The notes beneath the pieces were generated by a model, which saw only the letters and a list, made by a program, of their open reading frames with translations, searched no databases and was not told the DNA's origin. The position numbers and the translations under genes were made by a program. Below, one piece after another: positions 23,514 through 32,479 of a stretch of DNA of 64,000 nt (positions are counted from its first letter, which is position 1; each line of letters opens with the position of its first letter). The stretch comes from Candidatus Segetimicrobium genomatis (GTDB lineage: Bacteria; Sysuimicrobiota; Sysuimicrobiia; Sysuimicrobiales; Segetimicrobiaceae), in NCBI GenBank assembly GCA_005882275.1, contig VBAK01000106.1, positions 1 to 64,000 of the forward strand. The letters are read 5' to 3'.

Positions 23514-26500
23514 CACATCTTCTCCACGCTGACCAGGAAGGCTTTGAACTCGGGCGTCCTGGCGTTCGCGTCCCCCACGAACGGGGTGAGCGCGTTGGCC
23601 AGCCAGTGCTGGGATTTTTCCGGGAACATGTCGGCCGAGACGCCGACGAACCCCCAGTGGATGGGGATGCCGATCTGGTAGACCTTTTTCCCGCCCAGAT
23701 CCAATTGCCCCAGCCGCCGGGTGACGACCGCGCGCACCTGGATCTCGCCGCGCTTCGACCGCACCCGCACCATGTCCCCGTTCTTGATGCTCTTCTCCTG
23801 CGCCAGGCCCTCCGGCAGCTCCACGAACGCCTCGGGCTGGAGCTGGACCAGGCGCTCCACCTGCTGCGTGATGTAGTGCTCGTGCTCCGTGAGCCGGTAG
23901 GTCGTGGCGATGATGGGAAACTCGTCCGGCGTCCCAAACCGGTTGGGGCGCCCCGCGGCCTGATCGTAGAGAAACGCGACGGGCGAGGCCGAGACGCTCG
24001 GGTGCAGCGCGTTCTCGACCGGGGACTCCACCGGCTCGTAGTGCTCCGGCAGCGGCCCATCCACCATGGAGGTGCTGAACAGCCGGCCCGTGCCCTCGCC
24101 GGTCATGATGAACGGCAGCCACGCTTTGGGGTCCTTCGGGTCCATCTTCGGCGGGTAGTCGGGCACGTCGCCGGTCCACTGCTGGCCGTCCCACCGGATC
24201 CCCGACCGCTTCGGGTCCCAGGGCTGGCCCGCGAGGTCCGCCGAGGCCCGGTTGTACATCACCCGCCGGTTGAGCGGCCAGCTCCACGCCCACCTCGGAT
24301 AGAAGCCCATCCCTGTCGGGTCGTTCTTCTCGGGATCCTGCACGCCCTCGCGCCGCTTGGAGAGGTTGCCCGATTCCGGGTACGAGCCCGTGTAGATCCA
24401 GTCCCCGGCGGCCGTCGTCCCATCGTCCTTGAGGGCGGCGAACGTCGACAGGCGCTTCTCGGTCACGTTGTCCTCGCCGTTGATCTCCGCGGCGATCTCG
24501 TCCAGTTCGGGCTTGAGCGGATCCTTGTAGTCCATGGAGAGGTTCATGATCGGATCGGGGAACTTGCCGACGTGCGGATCATGCTGATAGAGGCCCTTGA
24601 TCCGGTGGAAGAGGTCCGCGAGGATCCAGTGATCGTGCCGGGCCTCGCCCTGGGGCGGGATCACCTGATCCTTCCACTGCATCCACCGGCCGCTGTTGAC
24701 GAACGAGCCGTCCTTCTCGATCCAGTGCGTGCACGGGAGCAGGAAGACCTCGGTCTGGACCTTGGCCGGATCCATCCCCGGCCCGTGCCAGAACTCGGAA
24801 CTCGTGGTGGGGAACGCGTCCATGACGACCAGCCACTTGAGGTTCGCCAGGGCCTGGAGCACCTGGTTCGTGTCCGGGCCGATGCTCGTCGCCGTCATGC
24901 CCGAGAGGATGACCCCCTCCATCTTGCCCCGCAGCGCCTGGTCGTAGATGGACATCCAGGAGGAGTTGCCGGCCGGCTTCGGGATGTAATTGAAGGCGAA
25001 GTCGTTCGCCTTCGTTGCCGCGTCGCCGTACCAGGCCTTGAGCAGGCTCACCATGAACTTGCGGTAGTTGGTCCCGAAGAAGTTCCACGAGTTCGGGTCC
25101 AGCTTCTTGGGCGCCTTCTCCCTGACGTAGTCGTCCAGGGTCCGCTCGCCCGGCGCCGGGATGGCGAGGTAGCCAGGGAGGATCTCCCACGAGATGGCGT
25201 GATCGGTGTTCCCCTGGATGTTCGCGTGCCCGCGCTCGGCGTTCATGCCCCCGCCCGGGCGTCCCATGTTGCCCAGCAGCAGCTGGAGGACGGCGCCCGA
25301 CCGGATCAACTGGCCGCCGGTCGTGTGGTGGGTGAGCCCGACCGCGTAGACGATCGTCATCACCTTGTCGGGCCGGCCCATCTCGCCGACGAGCGTGGCG
25401 ACCTTCATGAAATCGTCCTGCGGAATGCCGGTGATCCGGGACACCATCTCCGGGGTGTAGCGGGCGTAGTGCGCCTTCATCAGCTGGAACACGCTGCGGG
25501 GATGCGCGAGCGTGAGATCGCGCCGGGCGAAGCCCTTCTCGTCCAGCTCGTATCCCCAGCTCGCGGTGTTGTAGGCGCGGTGCTGGGCGTCGTACCCGGA
25601 GAAGAGGCCGTCCTTGAAGCCGTACCCCTCTTTCACGATGAACGACGCGTTCGTATAGTGCTTGACGTACTCGTCGTGGTGGAGGTTGTTCTGGAGGACG
25701 TAGTTGATCAATCCGCCGAAGTAGGCGACGTCGGTGCCGGTGCGGATCCGGAGGTAGATGTCCGCCACGGCCGACGTCCGGGAGAAGCGGGGATCCGCGT
25801 GGATCATCTTGGCGCCGCCGCCCGCCCCGGGGCCGCGGGCGGGATCCAGCTTCGCGCGCATGAACCATTGGAACCCGACCGGGTGCGCCTCCGCCGGGTT
25901 GGCTCCGTTGATCAGGATCAGGTCGGCGTTCTTGATATCCCTCCAGTGATTGGTCATTGCCCCTCTTCCGAACGTGGCGGCCAAACTGACCACCGTGGGG
26001 CCGTGTCAGACCCGGGCCTGCTGCTCTAAGTAGACGGCGCCGAGGCCGCGCATTACCTTGGTGGCGAAGTAGCCTTCTTCGCTGCTGAACGCCGCCCCGC
26101 CGGCGAAGGCCATCCCCTCGCACCGGTTGACGATGTTGCCGGCCGCGTCCGTGGTGACAAATGTCCGGTCGCGGGTCGCCTTGATGTTCTGCGCGATCTT
26201 GTCGAGGACGTAGTCCCAGGAGACGGTCTGCCAGGTCGACGCCCCGGGGGCGCGGTAGAGGGGCCGCTCGACCCGCCGGGTGGAGATCGCCAGATCCATC
26301 GCCGTCGCGCCCTTGGGGCACAGCCGGCCTTCGTTCACGGGGCTGTCCGGGTCCCCTTCGATCTGCAGCAGCCTCGTGGTCCCGTCGGCCTCTTTCCGCG
26401 TGTACGCCAGGAGCGAGCAGCCGACGGCGCAGTACGGGCAGACGGAGTGGGCCTGGGTCGCCCCGGCGATGCGCAGCGTCTGGCGGACCGAGTAGGCCTG

Positions 26501-26590
26501 GGCGAGGTCGAACCCCAGTTCCGAGAGGGCGAGTGTTCCGGCGCCCACCCCCGTCCACTTGATGAAGTCTCGACGCGTGAGCGTGGCCAC
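23513..26590 (-). CDS. fdhA: Formate dehydrogenase alpha subunit, selenocysteine (UGA at 26006-26008) and Tat signal
   Basis: 1025 aa, read through one in-frame TGA as selenocysteine 195. The context QARV-Sec-HGPTV, FGRGAMTNHW is the active-site motif of FdnG-type enzymes (E. coli FdnG has Sec196). The N-terminus has a twin-arginine signal (LTRRDFIKWTG). The 4Fe-4S site is CPYCAVGC...GRLCPKG. Mo/W-bis-MGD domains continue to the end (KNADLILINGANPAEAHPVGF onward). GTG 26590 has GGGGGA upstream; an in-frame TTG at 26674 would add about 28 residues before the Tat motif. It oxidises formate outside the membrane. Decoding needs selA-selD, which are not in this window. Confidence 0.95.
25976..25994 (-). 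promoter_or_regulatory. Bacterial SECIS hairpin for fdhA selenocysteine
   Basis: Starting 11 nt 3' of the UGA (the distance known for E. coli fdhF), the mRNA folds GGTGGTC against GGCCGCC (7 bp with two G-U pairs) around an AGTTT loop. It lies within the coding region, as bacterial SECIS elements do. SelB binding is inferred. Confidence 0.65.
26006..26008 (-). other. In-frame UGA decoded as selenocysteine
   Basis: The only stop in a frame that is otherwise open and homologous to FdnG on both sides. It sits exactly at the Sec/Cys catalytic position before HGPT. This makes recoding far more likely than a nonsense mutation. Confidence 0.93.
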
Positions 26591-26716
26591 TGGGTTATCC
26601 CCCCAGAATGTCGTCTTGGCGGCGCTGGGTGCCTTGTTCGAACCTCTCCCAATATTACTTCGATATGACCCCAAATCTCCCCTCGCGGCTGTGAGCGCAG
26701 GCGCACATTTGTTTGC

Positions 26717-27901
26717 TCACTCCTGCCACAGGTGCGCCGGCCGGCCTTCCCACATCGCGGTATACAGGGAGCGCAGGCCCTGCGCGTCCAGGGGGCGGGG
26801 ATTGTTGGGACGTGGATACTGGGCGAGACATTCGTCCACCATCTCGGGAAGGCGCTCCCGCTCCAGGCCGAGCGCGCGAAGGGACTCCGGGATGCCGACG
26901 TCCTGGCACAGTCCCTGGACGCGGGCGATCGTGTCGCTCTCGGCGAACCCGGCCGCGCGGGCGACCAGCGCGAGGCGGGCGGCCGCCGGCCTCCGGCTGT
27001 ACGTCATCGCGTAGGGCAGCGCCAGCGCGCACGAGAACCCGTGCGGGCAGTGCAGCCGGTTCGCAATCGTGTAGGCGATGGAGTGTCCGACGACCATCCC
27101 GGCGTTCAGCGACAACCCGCCCAGATAGGCCCCCAACAGCATGTCGGCGCGCGCGGAGGCATCGCCGCCCTCCCGGTAGGCGCGCGGGAGCGCCCGGACG
27201 ATCAGCCCGATCCCCTGGGCGGAGGTGGCATCGGTCAGCGCCGACGCGTTCGTGGACAGCATCCCTTCGATGCAGTGGCTCAGCGCGTCCAACCCCGTCT
27301 CCGCGGTCACTTTGGCCGGCAGCGAGTACGTGAGCTGCGGATCGAGGAGCGCCGCGGCCGCCAGGAGCTGCGGGTGGTTGTTCGCAAAGGCCTTGAGGCT
27401 GCCTTTCGTCACCACGGCGTTCTGGCTCGCCTCCGCGCCCGTTCCGGCGGTGGTGGGGACGAGCACCGTGGGGACGCCGGGGGCATCAAACCGCCGCTTC
27501 ACGAACTGCGTGTACTCGAAGACGCTCCCCGGGTTCCGGACCAGCGCCGCGCTGAGCTTGGCGACATCCATCACACTGCCCCCGCCGACGCCGACCACCA
27601 GGGCCGGAGACAGCGCGCGGGCCGCCGCCACGGCGGAGTCGGCCACCTCCACGCTCGGCTCTCCCGGGATGTCGGAGTATCGGTGCAGCGCAAATCCGGC
27701 CGCGGTCAGCGACTGCGCGACAGGGCGCGCCAGCCCGAGCCGCTCGACGACGGGGTCCGTGACGAGGAGTGCGGGCCCGGGGGGCACGCCGATCTCCCCG
27801 ACGCATTCGGCGATCCTCCCGGACGCCCCCACGCCGAACCAGATCCGGCTCGGCGTCCGAAAAGGCCGGGCGATCTCGTAAGGCGTAAACGCTGCGGACA
27901 C
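26717..27901 (-). CDS. Iron-containing (group III) alcohol dehydrogenase
   Basis: 394 aa. NAD(P) motif GVGGGSVMDVAK; VPTTAGTGAEAS; metal ligands in LDALSHCIEG (Asp, His) and GHSIAYTIANRLHCPHG (two His). C-terminal helical domain complete; length typical. The GTG at 27901 is preferred (GGGAGG 8 nt upstream); GTG 27910 is possible. Substrate unknown: the family includes butanol, 1,3-propanediol, methanol and hydroxybutyrate dehydrogenases. It stands alone between the fdh operon and vapBC. Confidence 0.92.
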   Translation of the reverse strand: MSAAFTPYEIARPFRTPSRIWFGVGASGRIAECVGEIGVPPGPALLVTDPVVERLGLARPVAQSLTAAGFALHRYSDIPGEPSVEVADSAVAAARALSPALVVGVGGGSVMDVAKLSAALVRNPGSVFEYTQFVKRRFDAPGVPTVLVPTTAGTGAEASQNAVVTKGSLKAFANNHPQLLAAAALLDPQLTYSLPAKVTAETGLDALSHCIEGMLSTNASALTDATSAQGIGLIVRALPRAYREGGDASARADMLLGAYLGGLSLNAGMVVGHSIAYTIANRLHCPHGFSCALALPYAMTYSRRPAAARLALVARAAGFAESDTIARVQGLCQDVGIPESLRALGLERERLPEMVDECLAQYPRPNNPRPLDAQGLRSLYTAMWEGRPAHLWQE

Positions 27902-27927
27902 GACGGCCACCTCCCGAGGCGCACCAT

Positions 27928-28338
27928 CTACGGAATAATCGTGAACGCCTGCCCCCTGGCCGGCCGATACACGGCAAAGTGGCGGCGGTCCAGTGTAAAA
28001 ATCTCCTGAATGCCCTCACGCTCAGCGACTCGAACGAGAGTGGCATCAGCGAAATCCATCGGCAGTGCCCGAAACTTCTGCATCAATCGACGCATGGCGG
28101 GAATATCCTTCTCATCCAGCCCGGCAAGCCGAACACCACTCCCCTCGATCTTTGCCAGCAACGCATCTTGCGCCACCGGCGCATCCGAGAGAAGATACAT
28201 GGCTTCAGTGACCACCGGCCATGTCGTCAACGCGGTCGCAGGCAGGTGCTTCGACGCCTCGACGCATCGTCGATGGTCTCGATCGCCCTCGTCCAGGAGG
28301 GCCACCAGCGGACCCGCGTCAACCAGAACCCGCCTCAC
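27928..28338 (-). CDS. vapC: VapC-type PIN-domain toxin ribonuclease
   Basis: 136 aa. PIN acidic residues: Asp in LVDAGPLVALLD, Glu in VVTEAMYLL, Asp in MDFADATLV and TLDRRHF. The GTG start overlaps the antitoxin stop (GTGA, 28338-28335), the normal antitoxin-first layout. It should cleave RNA when free. Lower GC than its surroundings, in keeping with a mobile module. Confidence 0.9.
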   Translation of the reverse strand: MRRVLVDAGPLVALLDEGDRDHRRCVEASKHLPATALTTWPVVTEAMYLLSDAPVAQDALLAKIEGSGVRLAGLDEKDIPAMRRLMQKFRALPMDFADATLVRVAEREGIQEIFTLDRRHFAVYRPARGQAFTIIP

Positions 28339-28598
28339 CGCTTCGCCCGTCTTTTGGCGAACATCGCCCGTAGGAGCTCTTCACTCCTCGCCGCCCGGCT
28401 TCCCCTTCCACGGTTCACAATACCGATGACGTCCGCGATTGTGTCATGGAAGGTCGGGCCGGCGGGCGCTCCCGCAGTTTCCTCGCTCAAGCGCAAGATG
28501 GCATCCCGGATGATCGCCGACCTGCTCCGTCCTGATGATCTCGCCAGCCGTGTCAGCGAACGCTCTGTCTCTGGATCCAGGCGCACACTCGTAGTCAT
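28335..28598 (-). CDS. vapB: Ribbon-helix-helix (CopG/Arc-type) antitoxin
   Basis: 87 aa. N-terminal RHH DNA-binding domain (TTSVRLDPETERSLTRLAR, SRSAIIRDAILRL), then a C-terminal toxin-binding tail ending LLRAMFAKRRAKR. It should bind VapC and repress its own promoter, whose -10 carries a palindrome (28636-28646). ATG 28598 has GAGGG upstream. Confidence 0.88.
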   Translation of the reverse strand: MTTSVRLDPETERSLTRLARSSGRSRSAIIRDAILRLSEETAGAPAGPTFHDTIADVIGIVNRGRGSRAARSEELLRAMFAKRRAKR

Positions 28599-28634
28599 CC
28601 GTGCCCTCGCATGGCTCAGAATTTGTCATACTGT

Positions 28635-28663
28635 AGTGTAATACACACCTCCATTAAATGCAA
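28635..28663 (-). promoter_or_regulatory. vapBC promoter with overlapping palindromic operator
   Basis: Minus strand TTGCAT (28663-28658), 17 nt, TACACT (28640-28635). The palindrome GTGTA-N-TACAC at 28636-28646 overlaps the -10, where an RHH repressor would block polymerase. The leader is about 30 nt. Confidence 0.65.
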
Positions 28664-29018
28664 CTCTCGATTCACCCTGCTCCTGTGTGACGTTCTCTTG
28701 ACCGCCGGCCCAGAATGCGGGTAGGATTTTAACGAGTTCGCCGCTTGAAGACGGCTTCCGCGAATTTCCAAAGAGACGGGGCGATGCATGAGACGGGTCC
28801 GGCGGATCAAGAGGCTGAGACAGTCCGGGAAGTTGCGGCGCAGGAAGCGGTCCAGGGATCGCCGCATTCGAGCGGCTCAGGCCGCGATTCTCAAGGGGCC
28901 GGAGGCGACGGGCGCGGCGTCTCGCTCGTAACCCGCCTCACGGCTTCGCCCGCCGCGCGGCGAACATCGCCCGTAGGAGCGTGGCCATGATGCGCGAGAC
29001 GGGTCCGGGGGAAACCCG
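28664..29018. other. Roughly 350-bp region without a credible gene; contains a toxin-antitoxin relic
   Basis: Apart from the relic at 28930-28980, I see only a short Arg-rich open frame (28788-28931, plus) without a good ribosome site, which I do not call. There is no hairpin-plus-U terminator. Confidence 0.4.
28930..28980 (-). pseudogene. Relic copy of the vapB-vapC junction
   Basis: This 51-bp segment matches 28327-28377 at 45 positions. On the minus strand it still encodes an antitoxin C-terminus (LLRAMFAARRAKP-stop) overlapped by a GTG that starts VRRVT, after which toxin similarity ends. It is the scar of a second, deleted VapBC module or of a partial duplication. Confidence 0.75.
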
Positions 29019-30635
29019 CTACCCGAAGTGCACCTTCACCGTGTGGTATCCCTGGGGGCCGTCCGGCAGCGTCGGCTTCTGCTCCGCGGGCTGCACACGG
29101 CCGTCCCCGTCGGCCGCCCGCACCTGGATGAAGTAGTCGCCGGTACCGGGCGGGGTCCAGAGCAGCGACCAGAACTGCCAGCAGTTCTGCCCGAGCGGCT
29201 CTTTCACGGCCGCCGGGATCCAGGTCTTGCCGCCGTCGGGGCTGATCTCCACCTTCGAGATGCCCCGGCTGCCGGCAAACGCCCATCCGCCGAGGGCGAG
29301 CGCCGCGCCTTCTTTGGTCTCGACGCGGAACGCGCTGTTGGTCTTGACGATCGCCTCGTGGTCCCACCCCTGCTGCTCCCAGTACCCCTGGGTGCGCGCG
29401 TACTCGCGATCGGTGACCTCGATGGCGGTGAGCCACTTGGGCTGCTTCATGCCGTAGCGGTTGCGCAGCAGCACCCGGACCGGGGCGCCGTGCTTCTGCG
29501 GGATCGGCCCGCCGTTCATCTCGTAGGCGAGCAGGGATTCTCCGTCCGCGGCGATGTCCAGCGGGATCGACTCGGTGTATCCGTCCGCCGCGTGCCAGAT
29601 CACGGTCCGAGCGCCAGGCCGCACCTGCGCCAGCGCTAGGATGTCCTTGACGCGGACACACGTCCACCTGGCATTCCCGATGAGATCGCCGCCGATCTCG
29701 TTGCTGATGCACTCGAACGTCTGGTACCGCTCCACCGCCGGCGCCGCCTTCTTGAACTCGTCGAACGACAGCTTGAGCGGCTTCGCCACCAGCCCCTTGA
29801 CTTCGAGGGACCACCGGGCGGTGTCCACCGTCGGGTCGAAAAAGTTCTTCGAGACCTGGTAGAACCGGCCGGCCGGCGTCACCTCCTCGGGCATTCCCTT
29901 GAACAGCGCAAACGTCCGCGCGGCCGCCGCGGCCACCCGCGAAACGCCGCCGGCGATCCACGCGGCGCACCGGCTCCCCGCCGCCGCGGCGGCGAGTACG
30001 AGCGCCGAGCGCCGGAGCGCGTCCCGCCGGGAGACCGCATCCGGCGAAGCCCTCTGCCCGGCCTCGCCCGGCGCAGGGCGGGACTCGCCCCGCCGGGACA
30101 TCGGTCCTCCCGCGCCCTCCACGGGCCGGCGGCCGGCCGGATCGCTCCTCTGCCCGCCGGGGACCCCCGCGAGCAGCACCAGCACGGACGCGTAGACGGC
30201 GCTGGCCAGCGCCATCGGCAGAGTGGGAGAGGGGACCGCAACGGTCAGCGGGATACCGAGGACGCCGCCCTCGATGAACGGGAGGAAGCCGTACGTCAAG
30301 AACGCCCAGGTGATGACCGCGATCGCCAGGCCGAGCGCGGGACGCGGCCGCCGGGTCCCGCGGCTGACGCGGACGAAGAGCGCGCCGCCCAGCCCAAATC
30401 CGATCACGCTCGTGATGATGGCCATGACGAAGCCCAACGGCTTGGCGAGGTGCTGCAGCTTCGCCAGGAAGAGCGCGAAGACCTGATAGGGGAGCAGGCG
30501 GATCATGCGCTCGGCCAGGGCTTCCGGCAGCGTCGGCGTGCCCGTCGCGAACCGGTAGGCGAACAGCACGGCCAGCGCCGCGGCGCCGCCGGCGGTCCCT
30601 GCCCAGAACCCTCGTCTCAGGTCAGCCCATCTCAC
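29019..30635 (-). CDS. Membrane-anchored sulfite-oxidase-family molybdopterin oxidoreductase
   Basis: 538 aa. Residues 1-165 hold four hydrophobic segments. A Pro/Arg/Glu-rich linker follows. Around residue 200 there is a Tat-like stretch (SRRDALRRSALVLAAAAAG), then the Moco domain with the molybdenum-ligand Cys in FECISNEIGG and the dimerisation (Mo-co_dimer) domain from about residue 420 (GWAFAGSRGISKVEISPDGGKTW). GTG 30635 has GAGGTG 7 nt upstream. A second in-frame ATG at 30101 has GGGAGG 4 nt upstream and would give the Tat-Moco part alone. Substrate is not known; sulfite is only one option in this family. Confidence 0.85.
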   Translation of the reverse strand: MRWADLRRGFWAGTAGGAAALAVLFAYRFATGTPTLPEALAERMIRLLPYQVFALFLAKLQHLAKPLGFVMAIITSVIGFGLGGALFVRVSRGTRRPRPALGLAIAVITWAFLTYGFLPFIEGGVLGIPLTVAVPSPTLPMALASAVYASVLVLLAGVPGGQRSDPAGRRPVEGAGGPMSRRGESRPAPGEAGQRASPDAVSRRDALRRSALVLAAAAAGSRCAAWIAGGVSRVAAAAARTFALFKGMPEEVTPAGRFYQVSKNFFDPTVDTARWSLEVKGLVAKPLKLSFDEFKKAAPAVERYQTFECISNEIGGDLIGNARWTCVRVKDILALAQVRPGARTVIWHAADGYTESIPLDIAADGESLLAYEMNGGPIPQKHGAPVRVLLRNRYGMKQPKWLTAIEVTDREYARTQGYWEQQGWDHEAIVKTNSAFRVETKEGAALALGGWAFAGSRGISKVEISPDGGKTWIPAAVKEPLGQNCWQFWSLLWTPPGTGDYFIQVRAADGDGRVQPAEQKPTLPDGPQGYHTVKVHFG

Positions 30636-30745
30636 GGCGAATCACCTCGCGTCTCTCTCACGGCCGGCGCGCGGGAGCCGCGGGGCCGCCTCCCATGCTA
30701 GGCCGCCTGTGTAAAGGTCCGATAAAGTCCCCGGCGCCCCGGCGC

Positions 30746-31285
30746 TCAAGCGAGGCGGACCCCCCGCGCCACCCCCAGGGCGAAGTTCAGGGCCGGCCGC
30801 AGCGGGGCTTCGGCCCGCAGCGCAATCCCCGCGCACGCCGCCCCGACCACCATGCCGCCGAGAATGTCGGATGGATAGTGGACGCCAACGACCACCCGCG
30901 ACGCCCCGATGATCACCATGCCGAACAGGCCAAGACGTGCCCATCCGGCTGCCACCCCGCGCAGCGCTACCGCAACCGCGCAGGCGACCGCCGCGTGGTC
31001 GCTCGGAAAGGACGGATCGCGCGGGGGCGATGTGAGCAAGAGATGGGTGGGAAGCACGAGGAACGGGCGGGGCAGCGGAAGGAGGACGTCCAGCGCCGCG
31101 TTCACGCCCAGGGCGAGCCCCGCGGCCAGCACGGACAGGAGAAGCACCCGTCTCCGCGCATCCGGCTCGCCCGCGCCGCGCCACCACAGGCCGAGCAGCA
31201 GCAGCGGATACAGCCCGATACCGTAGATGGCCACCAGGACGGCGGCTGTGCCGAGCGCCGGCGCGCGCGCCGGCAGCCCATTCAT
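30746..31285 (-). CDS. PAP2-family membrane phosphatase
   Basis: 179 aa. The three phosphatase motifs are LPLPRP, PSFPSDHA and SRVVVGVHYPSD, set among about five hydrophobic helices. It probably dephosphorylates a lipid pyrophosphate such as undecaprenyl-PP or phosphatidate. ATG 31285 is the first standard start, but it leaves out a family-like lead (LPIDRAWFLYMNG) that would begin at CTG 31315, 6 nt after GAGGAG. It is the last gene of the suf-nuo run. Confidence 0.88.
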   Translation of the reverse strand: MNGLPARAPALGTAAVLVAIYGIGLYPLLLLGLWWRGAGEPDARRRVLLLSVLAAGLALGVNAALDVLLPLPRPFLVLPTHLLLTSPPRDPSFPSDHAAVACAVAVALRGVAAGWARLGLFGMVIIGASRVVVGVHYPSDILGGMVVGAACAGIALRAEAPLRPALNFALGVARGVRLA

Positions 31286-31333
31286 GTACAGGAACCACGC
31301 CCGGTCGATCGGCAGGACAGGCTCCTCGGATGG

Positions 31334-31999
31334 CTACGCGCGCGGTCCGCGACCTTCCCACGCTTCGCCCGTGGCGGCGATCTCGCGCTGCCGCTGGGTC
31401 GCGATGTCCACGAGCCATTGGGGGTCCTCGTAGACGTAGTCCTTGCGCAGCGGGTGGCCCTTCCAGTCGGCGCTCATCATGATGCGCCGGAGGTTGGGGT
31501 GCCCCTCGAACACGATCCCGAAGAGATCGAACGCCTCCCGTTCGTGCCAGTCGGCGCCGCGCCACACCTCGATGACCGACGGGATGCGCGCGTCATCCTT
31601 CGGGACCGGCACCTTCAGCATGACCCCGTGGCCCCGCGAGAGCGACGCCACGTGGTAGACGACCTCGAAGCGATCGGGCCAGTCGATCGCGGAGACGAAG
31701 GAGAGGTAGGCCATGTCCAGCTCCGGCGTGTCGCGCAGCCACCGGCAGACCTCGAGGATGTCCTCCCGGGCCACCCGGACCGTCGGGCCGTGGTGGTGGT
31801 AGACCTTGGACTCCTCGCGCTTGAGCGGGCGCGGGGCGGGCTTGCCCTCGGCCTTCGCCGCATCGGCCGCGGCCTGCCACTCCCGCTCTTTGGCCGCCCA
31901 CTCGGCGTCGGCCGTCGCGTCCTCGCCCTGCTGCTCGGCGACGAGATCGCGGGCGCGGGGAAAGCGCGCCAGCAGCTGCGCGATCCGGTCCGGGGTCAC
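31334..31999 (-). CDS. nuoC: NADH-quinone oxidoreductase subunit C (30 kDa)
   Basis: 221 aa. Family blocks DMAYLSFVSAIDW, VWRGADWHEREAFDLFGIVFEGHPNLRRIMM and HPLRKDYVY. A charged, Ala/Glu/Lys-rich insertion (about residues 25-60) is unusual. GTG 31999 overlaps the nuoI stop (GTGA). It belongs to the peripheral arm that contacts NuoD. Its position after nuoI is not the standard nuoABCD order. Confidence 0.94.
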   Translation of the reverse strand: MTPDRIAQLLARFPRARDLVAEQQGEDATADAEWAAKEREWQAAADAAKAEGKPAPRPLKREESKVYHHHGPTVRVAREDILEVCRWLRDTPELDMAYLSFVSAIDWPDRFEVVYHVASLSRGHGVMLKVPVPKDDARIPSVIEVWRGADWHEREAFDLFGIVFEGHPNLRRIMMSADWKGHPLRKDYVYEDPQWLVDIATQRQREIAATGEAWEGRGPRA

Positions 32000-32469
32000 G
32001 GGACCCTCCCGCCGATGATGCCGCGGGCGATAGGCTCCTTGGGGGCGGCCCGATGGAGGTCGTCGAGGTTGTACAGCAGCTGGTCGCGGTTGTACGTCGA
32101 GGCCTCGTAGTGCGGCACGAACACGATCGCCTCGGTCGGGCAGACTTCCACGCAGTACCCGCAGTAGCAGCACTTGTCCATCTCGATGTCGAACCGGGTG
32201 AGGACCCGCTCTTTGCCCTTCCCTTCCGCCTCGATGTGGATGCACCGGTCCGGGCAGATGCGCTCGCACTGGAAGCAGATGATGCAGAGGTCCTTGCCCG
32301 TCTCCGGATCGATCGGCAGCGCCAGGAGCCCGTGGAACCGGTTGGAGACGTCCACCTTGTCGATCGGGTACTTCACCGTGACCTTGCGGCGCAGCATCAC
32401 CCGGAAGCTCAGCGCCAGCCCTGTGGCGAGCGCGGTCACGGCTCGGGCGGCGCGGGTCACCAGCGGCAT
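31996..32469 (-). CDS. nuoI: NADH-quinone oxidoreductase subunit I (2 x 4Fe-4S)
   Basis: 157 aa. Two ferredoxin motifs, CIICFQCERICP and CCYCGYCVEVCP, carry clusters N6a and N6b. The N-terminal amphipathic helix region precedes VKYPIDKVDVSNRFHG. It passes electrons to NuoB. 10 bp after nuoD; the stop overlaps the nuoC start. Confidence 0.95.
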   Translation of the reverse strand: MPLVTRAARAVTALATGLALSFRVMLRRKVTVKYPIDKVDVSNRFHGLLALPIDPETGKDLCIICFQCERICPDRCIHIEAEGKGKERVLTRFDIEMDKCCYCGYCVEVCPTEAIVFVPHYEASTYNRDQLLYNLDDLHRAAPKEPIARGIIGGRVP

Positions 32470-32479
32470 CTCATTCCCC

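Noticed and set aside
23513-26674. Two adjacent open frames read as a frameshifted or nonsense-mutated formate dehydrogenase
   Set aside because: The break is a single in-frame TGA at the known selenocysteine position, with a hairpin 11 nt downstream. Both sides match FdnG, so recoding is the better explanation.
28788-28931. Small Arg-rich open frame (47 aa) on the plus strand
   Set aside because: No clear ribosome site or promoter, and its 3' end merges into the toxin-antitoxin relic. It may be chance coding in GC-rich DNA.
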